NCBI GenBank assembly: GCA_021324735.1
Contig: JAJPIO010000009.1
Location: 186,001-250,000 of the forward strand
DNA: 64,000 nt
Source of the DNA: Bacteroidota bacterium
GTDB lineage: Bacteria; Bacteroidota; Ignavibacteria; Palsa-1295
Direction of reading: 5' to 3'
The position numbers and the translations under genes are program-made. Shown here in pieces: positions 50,155-60,050 of the stretch; the first letter of the stretch is position 1; the number at the start of each line of letters is the position of its first letter. The notes beneath the pieces are model-generated. The model saw nothing but the letters and a program-made list of their open reading frames with translations, had not been told where the DNA came from and did not search any database.

Positions 50155-50184
50155 AATCCCCCTCAATCCGCGTAATCCAGGTTC
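50155..50184 (-). repeat. AATCC-N4 nine-nucleotide repeat, copy 3
   Basis: AATCC occurs at 50155, 50165 and 50174. The 20-mer at 50165-50184 is the exact reverse complement of 49953-49972 and overlaps the aldehyde dehydrogenase stop. The intervening 49991-50154 holds no gene that I can support. Confidence 0.6.
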
Positions 50185-51670
50185 AGTTTATATCGATCTG
50201 AGCGCGCTGCAGTTTGCCGCTGTAGTCGATATAGACCGATTTCCACTCAGTGTAGAAATCGAAGACCGCCCAGCCGCCTTCGCGATGTCCGTTGCCAGTC
50301 GCTTTTACCCCACCAAACGGCATGTGTGCTTCCGCGCCGATCGTCGCTGAATTGATATAGGTGATCCCCGCCTCAATATCGCGAGCGGCTTGCATCGCAC
50401 GATTGATATCGCGTGTATAGATACTCGAAGAGAGCCCATAGATCACTGAGTTATTAATTTCGATCGCCTCTTCAAGCGAAGAGCACTTAAGCACGGAAAG
50501 TACCGGACCGAAGATCTCTTCTTTTGCTATACGCATATCCGGGGTTACATTCGTAAAGATGGTCGGCTGATAAAACCATCCTTTTTTCAGCTCACCTTCT
50601 TCAGCGATCTCACCGCCGAGAATACAATTGGCTCCTTCTTCTTTACCGATCTTTACATATCGGTCGATATTCTTGCGTTGCTTCTCATTGATGATGGGGC
50701 CGACGTCGGTGCCGTTTGCTAATCCATCTCCTAACCGCAATTTGGAGGCTTGCTTGCGGAGGCGATCTACCAGCTCATCGTGAATTTTCTCGTGGAGAAT
50801 CAGGCGGGAGGTCGCCGTGCAGCGCTGGCCGGTGGTACCGAACGCACCCCACAATACTCCTTCGATCGCAAGGTCGAGGTCGGCATCCTCCATAACGATC
50901 TGCGCATTCTTGCCACCCATTTCGAGGCACACATGCTTTGTTTGCTTGCCGCAATTCTGAGCGACGATCGAACCGGTCGAAGTCGAGCCCGTAAAGCTGA
51001 CGGCCTGAACGAGTGGATGCTCGGTGATCGCGGCGCCAACAACTTCACCAGCGCCGTGAACGATGTTCACACAGCCGGATGGCAGTCCCGCCTCAATAAG
51101 AATTTCGACGAGCACATTTGCCGTCCACGGCGTATCTTCGGCTGGCTTAAAGACGAACGTGTTACCGGCGACGAGCCCCGGGAAGAGATTCCAGGATGGG
51201 ATCGCCATTGGGAAATTCCACGGTGTGATAAGACCGCAAACACCCACCGGAATTCGAAATGACAGGTTAAGCTTGTTTCGTAACTCGCTCGGAGTATTGA
51301 TGCCAAATAGGCGGCGTCCCTCAGTTGCCGAATAAAACGCGGTATCGATGCCTTCCTGCACGTCACCGCGGGTTTCGGTGAGCGGCTTGCCCATTTCGCG
51401 CGTCATGATCGCCGCGATCTCATCTTTTCGCTGGACCATAATTTCGCCGGCGCGCCGCAGAATATTGCCGCGTTCGGGGGCGGGTACTAACCGCCAGGAC
51501 CGAAACGCTTCGTTTGCAGCCTCAACCGCACGATCGACGTCGGATTTGGTAGAGAGGGGAAACGTCCCAAGCACTTCATCCCAGTTGGCGGGATTACGGT
51601 TTTCGAAGGTCTTACCGTTCGATGAATCGCACCAAGCACCGGCAATATAGTTTTGAAATTTAGTTGGCAT
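50183..51670 (-). CDS. NAD(P)-dependent aldehyde dehydrogenase
   Basis: 495 residues. Motifs: [20 protein letters not shown] with TPWNFPMAI upstream, NAD-site [14 protein letters not shown], general base in [12 protein letters not shown] (near 250), nucleophile Cys in [11 protein letters not shown] (near 284), and [11 protein letters not shown] then [18 protein letters not shown]. Closest in feel to the ALDH group that oxidises semialdehydes (2,5-dioxopentanoate or aminoadipate semialdehyde type), judged from the [20 protein letters not shown] start, but substrate is not certain. Could feed acyl-CoA metabolism with the next gene. Intact. Confidence 0.95.
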   Translation of the reverse strand: MPTKFQNYIAGAWCDSSNGKTFENRNPANWDEVLGTFPLSTKSDVDRAVEAANEAFRSWRLVPAPERGNILRRAGEIMVQRKDEIAAIMTREMGKPLTETRGDVQEGIDTAFYSATEGRRLFGINTPSELRNKLNLSFRIPVGVCGLITPWNFPMAIPSWNLFPGLVAGNTFVFKPAEDTPWTANVLVEILIEAGLPSGCVNIVHGAGEVVGAAITEHPLVQAVSFTGSTSTGSIVAQNCGKQTKHVCLEMGGKNAQIVMEDADLDLAIEGVLWGAFGTTGQRCTATSRLILHEKIHDELVDRLRKQASKLRLGDGLANGTDVGPIINEKQRKNIDRYVKIGKEEGANCILGGEIAEEGELKKGWFYQPTIFTNVTPDMRIAKEEIFGPVLSVLKCSSLEEAIEINNSVIYGLSSSIYTRDINRAMQAARDIEAGITYINSATIGAEAHMPFGGVKATGNGHREGGWAVFDFYTEWKSVYIDYSGKLQRAQIDIN

Positions 51671-51780
51671 GGAGGTGAAAATTAGTTACGGGCTTCAAAC
51701 AAAACCTTCGCCAGAAGTATCAGTCGCCGAGTGTAAAGTATTGCGGGAGCATACTCCAGTTGCCACACGTTGCTACCTAC

Positions 51781-52308
51781 ATGAAATCTCGCTATTTACT
51801 CCCATTAGCTATTTTTATTCTGTTCGTTAACGCATGTGCCGTTAATGCCTATGCACAGGGCGGTATTGGCAATAAACCGCGTCAGGACATCGTCATGCTG
51901 TCACAGGTCGCTCGCGACTCACTTTCTGATGTCGTATTCCAAAATATTATGGACTTGAAGCGTTTTGCGGAGAGTGGTAATATCGATAGTGCTGCTGCAC
52001 TCATTGCATACAACGGCCACGTTGCGAAAGGCCAGCCGGTACCAACAGATCGTTATGCGCGTGCAATGAATGCGCAGAATCCGGAAGAGCGTGCGGAAGT
52101 ACAAAATATCCTTGCGCGCATTCAAAAGCTCTTTCAGGACTATCCCGATACCCATCGCGAATATTATGCCGTGTTTAAAACAAAAGATACACCGTCAGGA
52201 CAGAAACATCTCTACCAGATCCATCATGTAAATGGCAAGCGTCAGCGCATGGTAAGCTGGACGTTCTATCCGGTCGGCGACAAGCTTTTGCTCGGCGACT
52301 TCAGTTAA
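51781..52308 (+). CDS. Exported protein of unknown function
   Basis: 175 residues from the ATG at 51781, which gives a clean signal peptide MKSRYLLPLAIFILFVNACA ending NAYA-Q; a GTG further upstream in frame is not needed. The mature part contains AESGNIDSAAALIAYNGHVA and a C-terminal strand KRQRMVSWTFYPVGD then LLLGDF. No motif recognised. It precedes a ZIP transporter gene by 2 nt, so the two are co-transcribed. Confidence 0.65.
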   Translation: MKSRYLLPLAIFILFVNACAVNAYAQGGIGNKPRQDIVMLSQVARDSLSDVVFQNIMDLKRFAESGNIDSAAALIAYNGHVAKGQPVPTDRYARAMNAQNPEERAEVQNILARIQKLFQDYPDTHREYYAVFKTKDTPSGQKHLYQIHHVNGKRQRMVSWTFYPVGDKLLLGDFS

Positions 52309-52310
52309 CG

Positions 52311-53063
52311 ATGGTTCTTGGAATACTTCTTTCTCTCATCGCTGCCGCCGCTCAAATGAGCGGGGGATTGCTTGTCCTTTCCAATTCCGCATGGCCTCGA
52401 AAGTGGGAGAAAGAGTTGCTTGCTCTTGGCGCTGGTTTTTTACTGGCGCTCGTGTTTCTCGAGCTGATCCCCGAGAGCTTTATTCTTACCAATCGCAATG
52501 AATATGCGCTGCTCGCGATGCTCGCTGGTTTTAGCGCGCTGCATTTGTTCGAGCATATTCTTGCCGGCCACATGCACTTTGGCGAAGAGACGCACCACGA
52601 GCATGCGCTGGCGGGACCTTCGATCTTTGGAGCGATAGGTGGTTTGGCCATACACGCTTTTTTCGATGGTATGGCCATTTGCGCTGCGGCTCAAGTGAAG
52701 TCCCGTATCGGAATACTTGTTTTTATCGCCGTATTGCTTCACAAAGTACCGGAAGGGCTCACTGTTGCGAGCGTTATGCGCGCCGGCAAGAGTTCGGATA
52801 GCGCTTCCCGGCTTGCGAGCTTTGCTCTACCGGTCGCTACCTTGATCGGTGCGCTCGTGGTACTCGTTTTTGTATCGATCAATACCGAGCTTATCGGCTT
52901 TCTTTTTGCATTCAGCGCGGGCAGTTCGGTGTATGTCGGTGCCTGCGATCTTATTCCGGAGATCAATCGCGCTCGGGGACGCGCGGCGCCGATCTTAGTG
53001 TTTCTTGGAATGCTTCTTTTCTGGATCGGAGCGCACGTTCTCAATAATCTTGCTGGGTTATGA
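52311..53063 (+). CDS. ZIP family metal cation transporter
   Basis: 250 residues, eight predicted helices. The two metal-binding helices carry IHAFFDGMAI (near 114) and LHKVPEGLTV (near 143), the H-x3-D and H-x3-E pattern typical of ZIP. A His-rich loop with EETHHEHA lies before helix 4. Likely moves zinc or another divalent metal into the cytoplasm; the gufA/ZIP-like subgroup is suggested by short length. It overlaps the next gene by 4 nt. Confidence 0.88.
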   Translation: MVLGILLSLIAAAAQMSGGLLVLSNSAWPRKWEKELLALGAGFLLALVFLELIPESFILTNRNEYALLAMLAGFSALHLFEHILAGHMHFGEETHHEHALAGPSIFGAIGGLAIHAFFDGMAICAAAQVKSRIGILVFIAVLLHKVPEGLTVASVMRAGKSSDSASRLASFALPVATLIGALVVLVFVSINTELIGFLFAFSAGSSVYVGACDLIPEINRARGRAAPILVFLGMLLFWIGAHVLNNLAGL

Positions 53064-53692
53064 TGAGTTTGAAGCGTATCATACCGTTATCATTTGTAAT
53101 AATCGCATCTGTTTCCGCTTGCCGTAAAAGCGAATTGCCGCCGATGTCGATGGATACGATCCGCCCGGCTGGCGATACGGCGTTGCAAAAAGCCGCCAAC
53201 GATACCAGCCAGGCGAAGACGGATAGCGTCCATTCCAATCTTCCGCCGATGGCGAAAGCTATCGATCCCGACCGTTTGGCGACGTTTTTGCCGAACATGC
53301 CCGGCTGGACTACTGGTGGCGATGTACAAAAAGAACTGCAGATACGAGAGAATTTTAATCGGTCGCGGGTAACTCAAACCTACACCAAAGGATCGAAAAA
53401 GGTCAAAGTACAGATCGACGATTTTGCTTACATTCCATATCTCTACGATCCCTGGCTGAAATTCAAGCCGCCATATTTGGATGACAATAATGATGAGCGA
53501 ACGGAATCGACGACGCTTGCCGGATACCGGGCAGTGCAATCCTGGGAAAAGAAAGAGCCTCACGGTGAACTAACGGTGTTTCCCGGCAATCGATATGTCG
53601 TCTCCGTCGTCGAAGATGGTGCGGATAATATTAACGAGGTGAGGCAGATCGCCGAGTCGATGGACTTGAAGGGCTTGGAAGGTCTGCAATAA
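53060..53692 (+). CDS. Lipoprotein of unknown function
   Basis: 210 residues. The lipoprotein signal MMSLKRIIPLSFVIIASVSA has C21 as lipidation site. The mature part has VKVQIDDFAYIPYLYDPW and an aromatic-rich core, then GELTVFPGNRYVVSVVEDGA near the end. No recognised domain. It overlaps the ZIP gene by 4 nt, and the acyltransferase starts 4 nt after it, so all four genes from 51781 appear to be one operon. Confidence 0.65.
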   Translation: MMSLKRIIPLSFVIIASVSACRKSELPPMSMDTIRPAGDTALQKAANDTSQAKTDSVHSNLPPMAKAIDPDRLATFLPNMPGWTTGGDVQKELQIRENFNRSRVTQTYTKGSKKVKVQIDDFAYIPYLYDPWLKFKPPYLDDNNDERTESTTLAGYRAVQSWEKKEPHGELTVFPGNRYVVSVVEDGADNINEVRQIAESMDLKGLEGLQ

Positions 53693-53696
53693 TACT

Positions 53697-54416
53697 GTGA
53701 TAATTCTCTCTGCCGTTGCAGCGATCGTCTTTATTATCGTGACGATCGTCTTTTCCATTCTTTCCGTCTTCGTTGCGCTTCTCGACCGAAGTGGCAACGC
53801 CTATTTGTGGGTTGCGCGTATGTGGGCGCGCTGTGCGCTCTTGTTGTTTGGAATTCGAGTGACAGTAAAAGGGACACACCACATCAAGAAGGGACAGAAC
53901 TACGTATATGCGGCGAATCACTCGAGATATATGGATATCCCGATCCTGCTGGGGTATATCCCGGATAATCTCCGATTGATGTTGCGAAATACGCTGACTC
54001 GCATTCCTATTTGGGGATGGGCTTTGCTAATTGGTCCATTTATCATTGTCGATCGCTCCAATGCTAAAAAGGCTGAAGGTTCGATCCGTGTCGCGATCGA
54101 CCGCATACGCAAGGGAGCTTCTGTCCTAATATTCCCGGAAGGTACTCGGACCAGTACCGGAGAGATGCAATCATTTAAGCGCGGAGCATTTCATCTGGCC
54201 CGAGAAGCTGGTGCACCGATCCTGCCCGTTGCAGTGATCGGCGCGTTTGAGATACTTCCCCGACATCGCTTTTTGCCCCGATGGGGAATGAAAGCCGAGC
54301 TTCGAATTGGCGAAGCAGTATACCCCATGGGTGTCCCACCCGAAGGGCATCGTTCGGAAGAAATTCGGTTGATGAAGGAGTCGGAGGACCGGACCCGTGC
54401 ACTGCTATCGGTGTAG
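53697..54416 (+). CDS. plsC: 1-acyl-glycerol-3-phosphate acyltransferase (PlsC family)
   Basis: 239 residues from GTG. Catalytic HX4D in AANHSRYMDIPIL (near 75-80), glycerol-phosphate site FPEGTRTSTGEMQSFKRGAF (near 146-165), and PVAVIGAFEIL. One N-terminal membrane helix. The enzyme adds the second acyl chain to make phosphatidic acid, at the inner face of the membrane. Other PlsC family members do ornithine-lipid or lysophospholipid acylation, so the acceptor is likely but not proven. Confidence 0.88.
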   Translation: MIILSAVAAIVFIIVTIVFSILSVFVALLDRSGNAYLWVARMWARCALLLFGIRVTVKGTHHIKKGQNYVYAANHSRYMDIPILLGYIPDNLRLMLRNTLTRIPIWGWALLIGPFIIVDRSNAKKAEGSIRVAIDRIRKGASVLIFPEGTRTSTGEMQSFKRGAFHLAREAGAPILPVAVIGAFEILPRHRFLPRWGMKAELRIGEAVYPMGVPPEGHRSEEIRLMKESEDRTRALLSV

Positions 54417-54428
54417 TCTTACGTTTCA

Positions 54429-54479
54429 GCCTCTTCTTTTACGTTCTTCTTAGGCCTCTTCTTTTACATTCTTCTTTAG
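54429..54479. repeat. Tandem duplication across the kinase C-terminus
   Basis: GCCTCTTCTTTTACGTTCTT plus CTTAG (54429-54453) is repeated as GCCTCTTCTTTTACATTCTT plus CTTTAG (54454-54479), a 25-26 nt tandem unit. It duplicates the last eight codons of the tyrosine kinase (KKNVKEEA) plus the stop region, with the second copy outside the gene. Confidence 0.75.
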
Positions 54480-57014
54480 GCCAAACCCGTTACGAATGCT
54501 CTTTTTTTGCTGCGGAGAGCTTGAATAATAATGGTAGTACTGATAATACTTATAGTATGAACCATAGGCATTCGCCACATTAAAGTTGTTCAGCACAACG
54601 CCTAACAGATTTGCGCCGCTCCGCTCGATCGAATCCATCGCGCTGAGAAGCGCATCGATACGTGTAACGTCCGCTCGAGCAACGAGTATGGTAGCATCGG
54701 CAACGTGGCCAAGCAACAGCGCATCCGTAACAGCTACGACCGGCGGGGTATCGATAAGGATCGCATCGAACATATCGCGAAGCTTATCGATGAGTTGTAT
54801 CATGCGCTTCGAACCGAGTAACTCGGCCGGATTAGGTGGAATAATACCGCACGGTAATACATAGAGATTAGGAACGTCCGTTGGCTTGATGGCCTCTTCG
54901 AAGGAAGCGCGTTCGAAAAGAAGATTCGTGAGTCCCGGCTCCCGATCGATCCCGAAAACGGAATGCAGTACCGGACGGCGTAAGTCTGCATCGATAATGA
55001 GTGTTTTTTTGCCCGTCTGGGCCATTACGATACCCAGGTTCGATGATGTCGTCGACTTACCTTCCTGCGGAGCAGAGCTTGATACCGCAAGCACCTGTAT
55101 ATTCTTATCGAGGCCGGAAAACAGTACCGTGGTGCGAAGCGTACGGTAAGCCTCTGCAACGGATGACCGGGGATCGAGATGCGATGCGCGATGCGGTGTG
55201 AACTTGGGCCGTTCGTTCGCAGCGCTGTCCGCCGATAGTGTCAGTGGCTGCGATGGATGATTTATGACCGGTATCGTAGCAAGAAGTTGGATATTATGAG
55301 ACTCGACCTCATCCGGTGTGCGAATGGTCGAATCCATAAACGAGAGCAGTACCACCACGCCGATGCCAATGGCAAGGCCAAGCAGAGATCCCGTAAGGAT
55401 GCTCGATTGCCGGTTCGGACGGATCGGTACAGCACTGATCGTTGCCGGATCTTCCGCGCGAACATTACCAAAGACCGATTCTTCGGTCATCCATGCCTGC
55501 AAGTACCGGTCTTCCAACTGACCGTACATTTTTTCCGCTACGCCTTGCGCCCGCTTAAGCGCTGAGGTCTCGACGATCTTCTCTGGCATTCCTGCTAATT
55601 CACCATGCATGTCCTGAAGCTTGGCATCGTAGCTGGCCAGCAAGTTCGAATCGTTGCTAATGCGAAGTTTCGTGTTAAGAATGTTCTGACGAAGACCGGT
55701 AATGGTTTGTACTGAACTTCCTTTGGTCGAGTAGACAATCTCGCCGCCGTTGGACTCCGACGGCTCACCAGCAATTATGACCTGAGAGTGTAGATATCGT
55801 TCGGTCGCGTCTTTTAATTTGGCGTCGATCTCTTCCTTCTTTTCCTTCTTTGACTCGATCTCATCCTTCAGATACTTTTTGGTGCGAGGGTCCATCTGGT
55901 TGTTGGCCATCTCCATTCCTTGAATGTCGAATTCCAACTCGGTGGATTCCTTCTGCAGCATTTGCATATACGGCTCGAGAGTAATATTGTCGTAGTAGTT
56001 CTTTTGAACCGTATCGAGATTCGATGTGTAACTTTTAAGAATATTGTGTCTCAGGTTGAGATCGATCTCGACCAACTGCCGCTTTTGCTTAAGCTCCTGA
56101 TATTGATTGGTAAGACTCTTTGCAATATCCTCGGCGCTCATACCATTGGTTTCGCCAAGGTAATCGCGCAACTTGCTCTCGACGCGACGAAGCGTATCGA
56201 AGCTGCGCTGCTTTTGTTCGAAAAGATATTGCTTTAATGCAATGGAGTTGGCACGGACGCGCTCCTGATTGTCCTTGACAAAGCAAGCAATATACAAATT
56301 GGCAATGAACGAAGCATCGAGCGGAGTGTATGCTTCCGATGTAACGACGAGATAATCATTGGTGGGGTCCGGAGCGACGTTTACCGCGGCAGAAGCACGA
56401 GCTTCCAGTGTTGCGGTATCGGCAAGGCCGGGCTTGTTCGGCATCTTCGGATTATCGACCAAACGCAGGATCGCCAGCTGATGCGGGTCGGGCGGAAGTG
56501 ACATATTCGGTCCGAATGCTTCCTTAAAAAGCGAGTCTGTTTCCTGCGGTTTACCACTGGCGTAATCGTGAAGCAGTCGGGCTACATGGCCGCCTACGAT
56601 GTGCGACTTGAAGAACTGCACATCGTTGGCCATCGAGTGATCTTCTTCCGCACCACCACTAACGATCGCAGCGACCTGCGAACCACCCGGTGGTTTTTCA
56701 ATGAACATTCGCGCGGTCGAACCATAAATATATGGTTTGGAATAGGTCGAGTAGACGCTATAAATAAAAGCGATACAGAACGCCGCAAGAATGATCCAGC
56801 GGCCGCGATACATCACTTTTACCAGTTCAGAAAGATTGAACTTTCGCTCGACGGGCTTGCGCCGTTTCATCGGCATCGAGGGTGTGTTGCTATTCGATGG
56901 ACGCGAACCGACGTTCGGTGTATCCCCGGAAATTCTGGAAAATCCTATTCGTGCGGGATCCGGACCGGCCGATTGGTCACCGAAAGGGTTAGCGGAATTC
57001 TTATTTATAGCCAT
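54450..57014 (-). CDS. Polysaccharide co-polymerase / tyrosine autokinase (Wzc type)
   Basis: 854 residues. After a Pro/Ser-rich N-terminus, a first helix (near 75-92) and a Wzz-type periplasmic domain with long coiled coil (residues about 255-480), a second helix (near 545-565), then the BY-kinase: Walker A SSAPQEGKSTTSSNLG (near 645-660), Walker A' IDADLRRPVLHSVFG, Walker B DAILIDTPP. The C-terminus has a Tyr cluster (YGSYYKYYQYYHYYSSS), the usual autophosphorylation tail. Such proteins control chain length and export of capsule or exopolysaccharide. The PHP phosphatase that reverses the phosphorylation is next to it. Confidence 0.95.
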   Translation of the reverse strand: MAINKNSANPFGDQSAGPDPARIGFSRISGDTPNVGSRPSNSNTPSMPMKRRKPVERKFNLSELVKVMYRGRWIILAAFCIAFIYSVYSTYSKPYIYGSTARMFIEKPPGGSQVAAIVSGGAEEDHSMANDVQFFKSHIVGGHVARLLHDYASGKPQETDSLFKEAFGPNMSLPPDPHQLAILRLVDNPKMPNKPGLADTATLEARASAAVNVAPDPTNDYLVVTSEAYTPLDASFIANLYIACFVKDNQERVRANSIALKQYLFEQKQRSFDTLRRVESKLRDYLGETNGMSAEDIAKSLTNQYQELKQKRQLVEIDLNLRHNILKSYTSNLDTVQKNYYDNITLEPYMQMLQKESTELEFDIQGMEMANNQMDPRTKKYLKDEIESKKEKKEEIDAKLKDATERYLHSQVIIAGEPSESNGGEIVYSTKGSSVQTITGLRQNILNTKLRISNDSNLLASYDAKLQDMHGELAGMPEKIVETSALKRAQGVAEKMYGQLEDRYLQAWMTEESVFGNVRAEDPATISAVPIRPNRQSSILTGSLLGLAIGIGVVVLLSFMDSTIRTPDEVESHNIQLLATIPVINHPSQPLTLSADSAANERPKFTPHRASHLDPRSSVAEAYRTLRTTVLFSGLDKNIQVLAVSSSAPQEGKSTTSSNLGIVMAQTGKKTLIIDADLRRPVLHSVFGIDREPGLTNLLFERASFEEAIKPTDVPNLYVLPCGIIPPNPAELLGSKRMIQLIDKLRDMFDAILIDTPPVVAVTDALLLGHVADATILVARADVTRIDALLSAMDSIERSGANLLGVVLNNFNVANAYGSYYKYYQYYHYYSSSPQQKKSIRNGFGLKKNVKEEA

Positions 57015-57094
57015 CAGAAATGCAACCTCTTAATATACGGACAAGTGGCGGGCAAACGCTGGGAGAACAGTACATTCATGTTCAGCGAAGTGTA

Positions 57095-57922
57095 TTACAT
57101 AAAGAAGAAGCGCTTTCGTTTCACCGTTGGTTCGGTCGCCTGCAGTAAACGGCTGCGGATCCTGGAAAGAAGGGGCTCGTCCAGTTCTATCGAGGGTATG
57201 GGTGTCCCTTGGCACACGGCAAAGGGATTATGTGTGCAAAGGTAGTCGGCATTGATCGGGAGCAGGGAATTCCCTTTTTTCTCCAGATTTTGAACGAACT
57301 CGTAAGTTTCCGACCAATTAGTAAACGGCCGGGTACTAATATTATGAGCATCGCTCGCGAGAAAACTGACGAGCCCGCACTCGATCAAATTAATTGCACA
57401 CCGTTGAAAACTTTCGCCCAATTCCCCGAGAACCGATCCGTTCGTCACCTGCAGAAGTGCACCCTGGCGCACAAAGTCGATCGCATATTCAGGGTTCTGC
57501 AATACTCCCACATTCCGCTCGGGGTGTGCTACGATAGGGGTAATACCGGCAAGCCGGTATTCAAATATTAGTTGTGAGAAATAAGCGGGTACCTTATCAA
57601 ACTCCAGCTCCAATAAGATATATTTCGATCTCTCGTTCGAAGTGAATTCCGAGTGAGATATTATATCGTGTGTTTCGGGAGTGACACGAACTTCACAACC
57701 TAAATAAAGATCGATATCCGGTCTGGTATCCAGGACCTTTTGAAAATTCTCTTTGTGGAATGAATGAACGACCACATCTTCTGCTCGCCCGCGAATATGT
57801 GGCGTCGTTAAAATAGCGGTGACGCCGCTTCGCTTCGCTGCTGCGATCATTTCCAATGACATTTCAACGGACGTCGATCCATCATCAACGCCGGGGACAA
57901 TATGGCAATGTATATCAACCAT
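57095..57922 (-). CDS. CpsB/CapC-type tyrosine phosphatase (PHP domain)
   Basis: 275 residues. PHP metal motifs: MVDIHCHIVPGVDDGS at the start (H5, H7, D13), LTTPHIRGRAEDVVV, LLELEF, IVAHPERN and LASDAHNISTRP near the end. Family members dephosphorylate the Tyr tail of BY-kinases such as CpsD/Wzc and are metal dependent, Mn in studied cases. It lies next to the Wzc-type gene in the same direction, spacing 80 nt, and 11 nt after a membrane protein gene. Confidence 0.93.
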   Translation of the reverse strand: MVDIHCHIVPGVDDGSTSVEMSLEMIAAAKRSGVTAILTTPHIRGRAEDVVVHSFHKENFQKVLDTRPDIDLYLGCEVRVTPETHDIISHSEFTSNERSKYILLELEFDKVPAYFSQLIFEYRLAGITPIVAHPERNVGVLQNPEYAIDFVRQGALLQVTNGSVLGELGESFQRCAINLIECGLVSFLASDAHNISTRPFTNWSETYEFVQNLEKKGNSLLPINADYLCTHNPFAVCQGTPIPSIELDEPLLSRIRSRLLQATEPTVKRKRFFFM

Positions 57923-57933
57923 CGTATTATGTG

Positions 57934-58983
57934 TTACCCATCAGCCACCGCTGGTTCGAGTTCAGAGTCAGCCGATGCCTCTTCTTTAAGAGTTCGAGCC
58001 GATCCGAACGACATACCCTCACTTACCAGAAAACCGAGGCCAAGCAGCGTAACCGAAATGTAGCTAAGGGCATGGGTTACAACTGCATAGGCAAGGGCAA
58101 CGCTTTGCGGTACCCCGAAGATCATGGCGAGGCCGGTGGTAATGAGCGCATGATAGGAGCCAGTACCGCCGGGCGTCGGAATAGTAAAGGCAACCCCCGA
58201 AAGAGTTAACAAAAGAAAGGCGGCGCTAAGATTAAGTTGCTGCATCGCCGGTTCTGTAAAACCTTGAAGCGATACATACATCGAAATTCCGTACAGTCCC
58301 CAAATACCAATGGTACCGATCACGAGGGGAAGAATTGCAGACTTATCCAGGCCGCGAAGACCTCTCGAAAAATCGAGTGCGACGCGTTCTATTTTTTCTC
58401 GCAGGTTTTGGGGTAGAGGTCTTCCAATAATTCGGACTAACTGAGCGGTCCGATGCTCGCTGAAGAATAAGATCAATATAGCGAGCAGCACTACCAGCAT
58501 TGCAGCCAAAGCAATCAATGCGCTGCCTGAGAACATTGGGAAAACGCTGGTTACCCGGTTCTCAAATGACAGGAGCGAAAAGATCATTAACCCCGCGAGC
58601 GCGATGACGTCGGCTATTCGCTCGACGACAATACTTGCAAGCGCGCCCGCCATTGGTATCTCTTCTCCACGCGACATCATATATGGCCGGACCAATTCAC
58701 CGGAGCGTGGTATGAGATTATTCATCGCGTATCCCGTGATGGTCGCTTTGAACGATAGCCAGGTCGATGTTTTCCGTTTGAGCGGCCTGAGAACGATCTG
58801 CCAACGGATTGCACGGACGAAGTGCGAGGCGAGCATGATCGCAAGTCCCCCGAGGAGGGGTAAAAGCTGTGCCTGCTTTACGGCGTCCGTCGCTTTCGAA
58901 AGGTCCTGACCGCGGAAGGCAAGATAAAGGAGCGCGATCGTGGCAATAGCGATCAGCGAATATTTAAGAAACGGGCGTTTCAC
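57934..58983 (-). CDS. LPG-synthase-TM family membrane protein (UPF0104), copy 3
   Basis: 349 residues, seven or more helices. Family motifs: LASHFVRAIRWQIVLRPLKR, TGYAMNNLIPRSGELVRPYM and PTPGGTGSYHALI. They are shared in order by all three adjacent copies. The family (flippase-like part of MprF, YbhN, AglD) is thought to act on lipid-linked substrates; the lysyl-transfer domain of MprF is absent. Ends in an acidic tail (EEASADSELEPAVADG). Confidence 0.85.
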   Translation of the reverse strand: MKRPFLKYSLIAIATIALLYLAFRGQDLSKATDAVKQAQLLPLLGGLAIMLASHFVRAIRWQIVLRPLKRKTSTWLSFKATITGYAMNNLIPRSGELVRPYMMSRGEEIPMAGALASIVVERIADVIALAGLMIFSLLSFENRVTSVFPMFSGSALIALAAMLVVLLAILILFFSEHRTAQLVRIIGRPLPQNLREKIERVALDFSRGLRGLDKSAILPLVIGTIGIWGLYGISMYVSLQGFTEPAMQQLNLSAAFLLLTLSGVAFTIPTPGGTGSYHALITTGLAMIFGVPQSVALAYAVVTHALSYISVTLLGLGFLVSEGMSFGSARTLKEEASADSELEPAVADG

Positions 58984-58985
58984 GA

Positions 58986-60047
58986 TTATCCCGGTCTAAC
59001 CGCATGAACCGGTCTCCCGTTTCGACCCGAGGGGGGTAATTCCGAACGGATCGATTTCATCGAGGTCAGGGAAACACCATCCGCCACCATAAAGCTGATG
59101 CCGATGGCGGTCGTCAGAATGTAATTGGAAGCATGGGTGAGCGTAGCGAATGCGATCGCCGTTTCTGGTGGTACGCCAAAGAGAATAGCTAACGATTGAC
59201 TGATGAGATAGTGATACGTACCGGTTCCTCCCGGCGAAGGAAGAATGAACGCAATTCCCGACATCGACTGCAAGAGAAAGCAGTCGATAAACCCCACGTC
59301 GAGCAACTTACTGTTAGGAAAGGCAAGCGTCGATACATACATCGACGCAGTGTAAAGGACCGATATTCCGAGCGTGCCAAGAATGACCGGCACTGCTGTG
59401 CCTTTTCGAATGCCGACTAAACCTTGTTCAATATGCTCGGCTGCTTTTTCGATCGCTGTTCTTAATTTACGAGGTAGCGCGCGACCGATAAACTTGATCA
59501 CGCTCTTCGTTTTTCGTTCGCTGAACAGAATAAGTAACGCAAAGCCACAGATAAGAAACAGCAACGCAGCTAAGGGGATCGTTAAGTAGGAGAGTGATGG
59601 AAATTCAAGCTCCAGTTTATTATGAAAGATAAGAACGATCGTTCCCGTAAGGGCAGAGAGCCCGATGAGATCGGCAAGTCGCTCGATGAGTAAAACAGCG
59701 ACCGACGAAGTGACCGGTATGTTCTCTCGCTTCGAAAAAAGTACCGGGCGGACAATATCGCCACCACGAGGAATGATATTATTCGTCGCATACCCGGCAA
59801 TAAGTGCTCGAAAAGCAGAGAACAGCCGAGTATGCTTAACGATCGGCCTCAATAGCATCTTGTATCGCCAGGCACGCACTAAATGCGATAAGAACATGAC
59901 CGCGGTGCCTGCCACGATGATATAGAGGTTCGCTTCGGTCAGTTCTTCACGCAGCCGACCCAAGTGCTGCTTATGAAATGCCAGATAAAGTGCACCAGCA
60001 CCAATTACAATAGCGATAATATATCGAACGACAGGATGGCGTAACAT
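58986..60047 (-). CDS. LPG-synthase-TM family membrane protein (UPF0104), copy 2
   Basis: 353 residues. Same motif order: SHLVRAWRYKMLLRPIVKH, AGYATNNIIPRGGDIVRPVL, PSPGGTGTYHYLI. It differs from copy 1 and 3 in replacing SGELVRP by GGDIVRP. Gaps to the neighbours are only 2-3 nt, so the three form one transcript. No soluble catalytic domain. Confidence 0.85.
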   Translation of the reverse strand: MLRHPVVRYIIAIVIGAGALYLAFHKQHLGRLREELTEANLYIIVAGTAVMFLSHLVRAWRYKMLLRPIVKHTRLFSAFRALIAGYATNNIIPRGGDIVRPVLFSKRENIPVTSSVAVLLIERLADLIGLSALTGTIVLIFHNKLELEFPSLSYLTIPLAALLFLICGFALLILFSERKTKSVIKFIGRALPRKLRTAIEKAAEHIEQGLVGIRKGTAVPVILGTLGISVLYTASMYVSTLAFPNSKLLDVGFIDCFLLQSMSGIAFILPSPGGTGTYHYLISQSLAILFGVPPETAIAFATLTHASNYILTTAIGISFMVADGVSLTSMKSIRSELPPSGRNGRPVHAVRPG

Positions 60048-60050
60048 AGG

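Noticed and set aside
56568-57245. 225-codon frame antisense to the Wzc-type and CpsB-type genes
   Set aside because: Overlaps the start regions of two real genes on the other strand and has no protein-like pattern.
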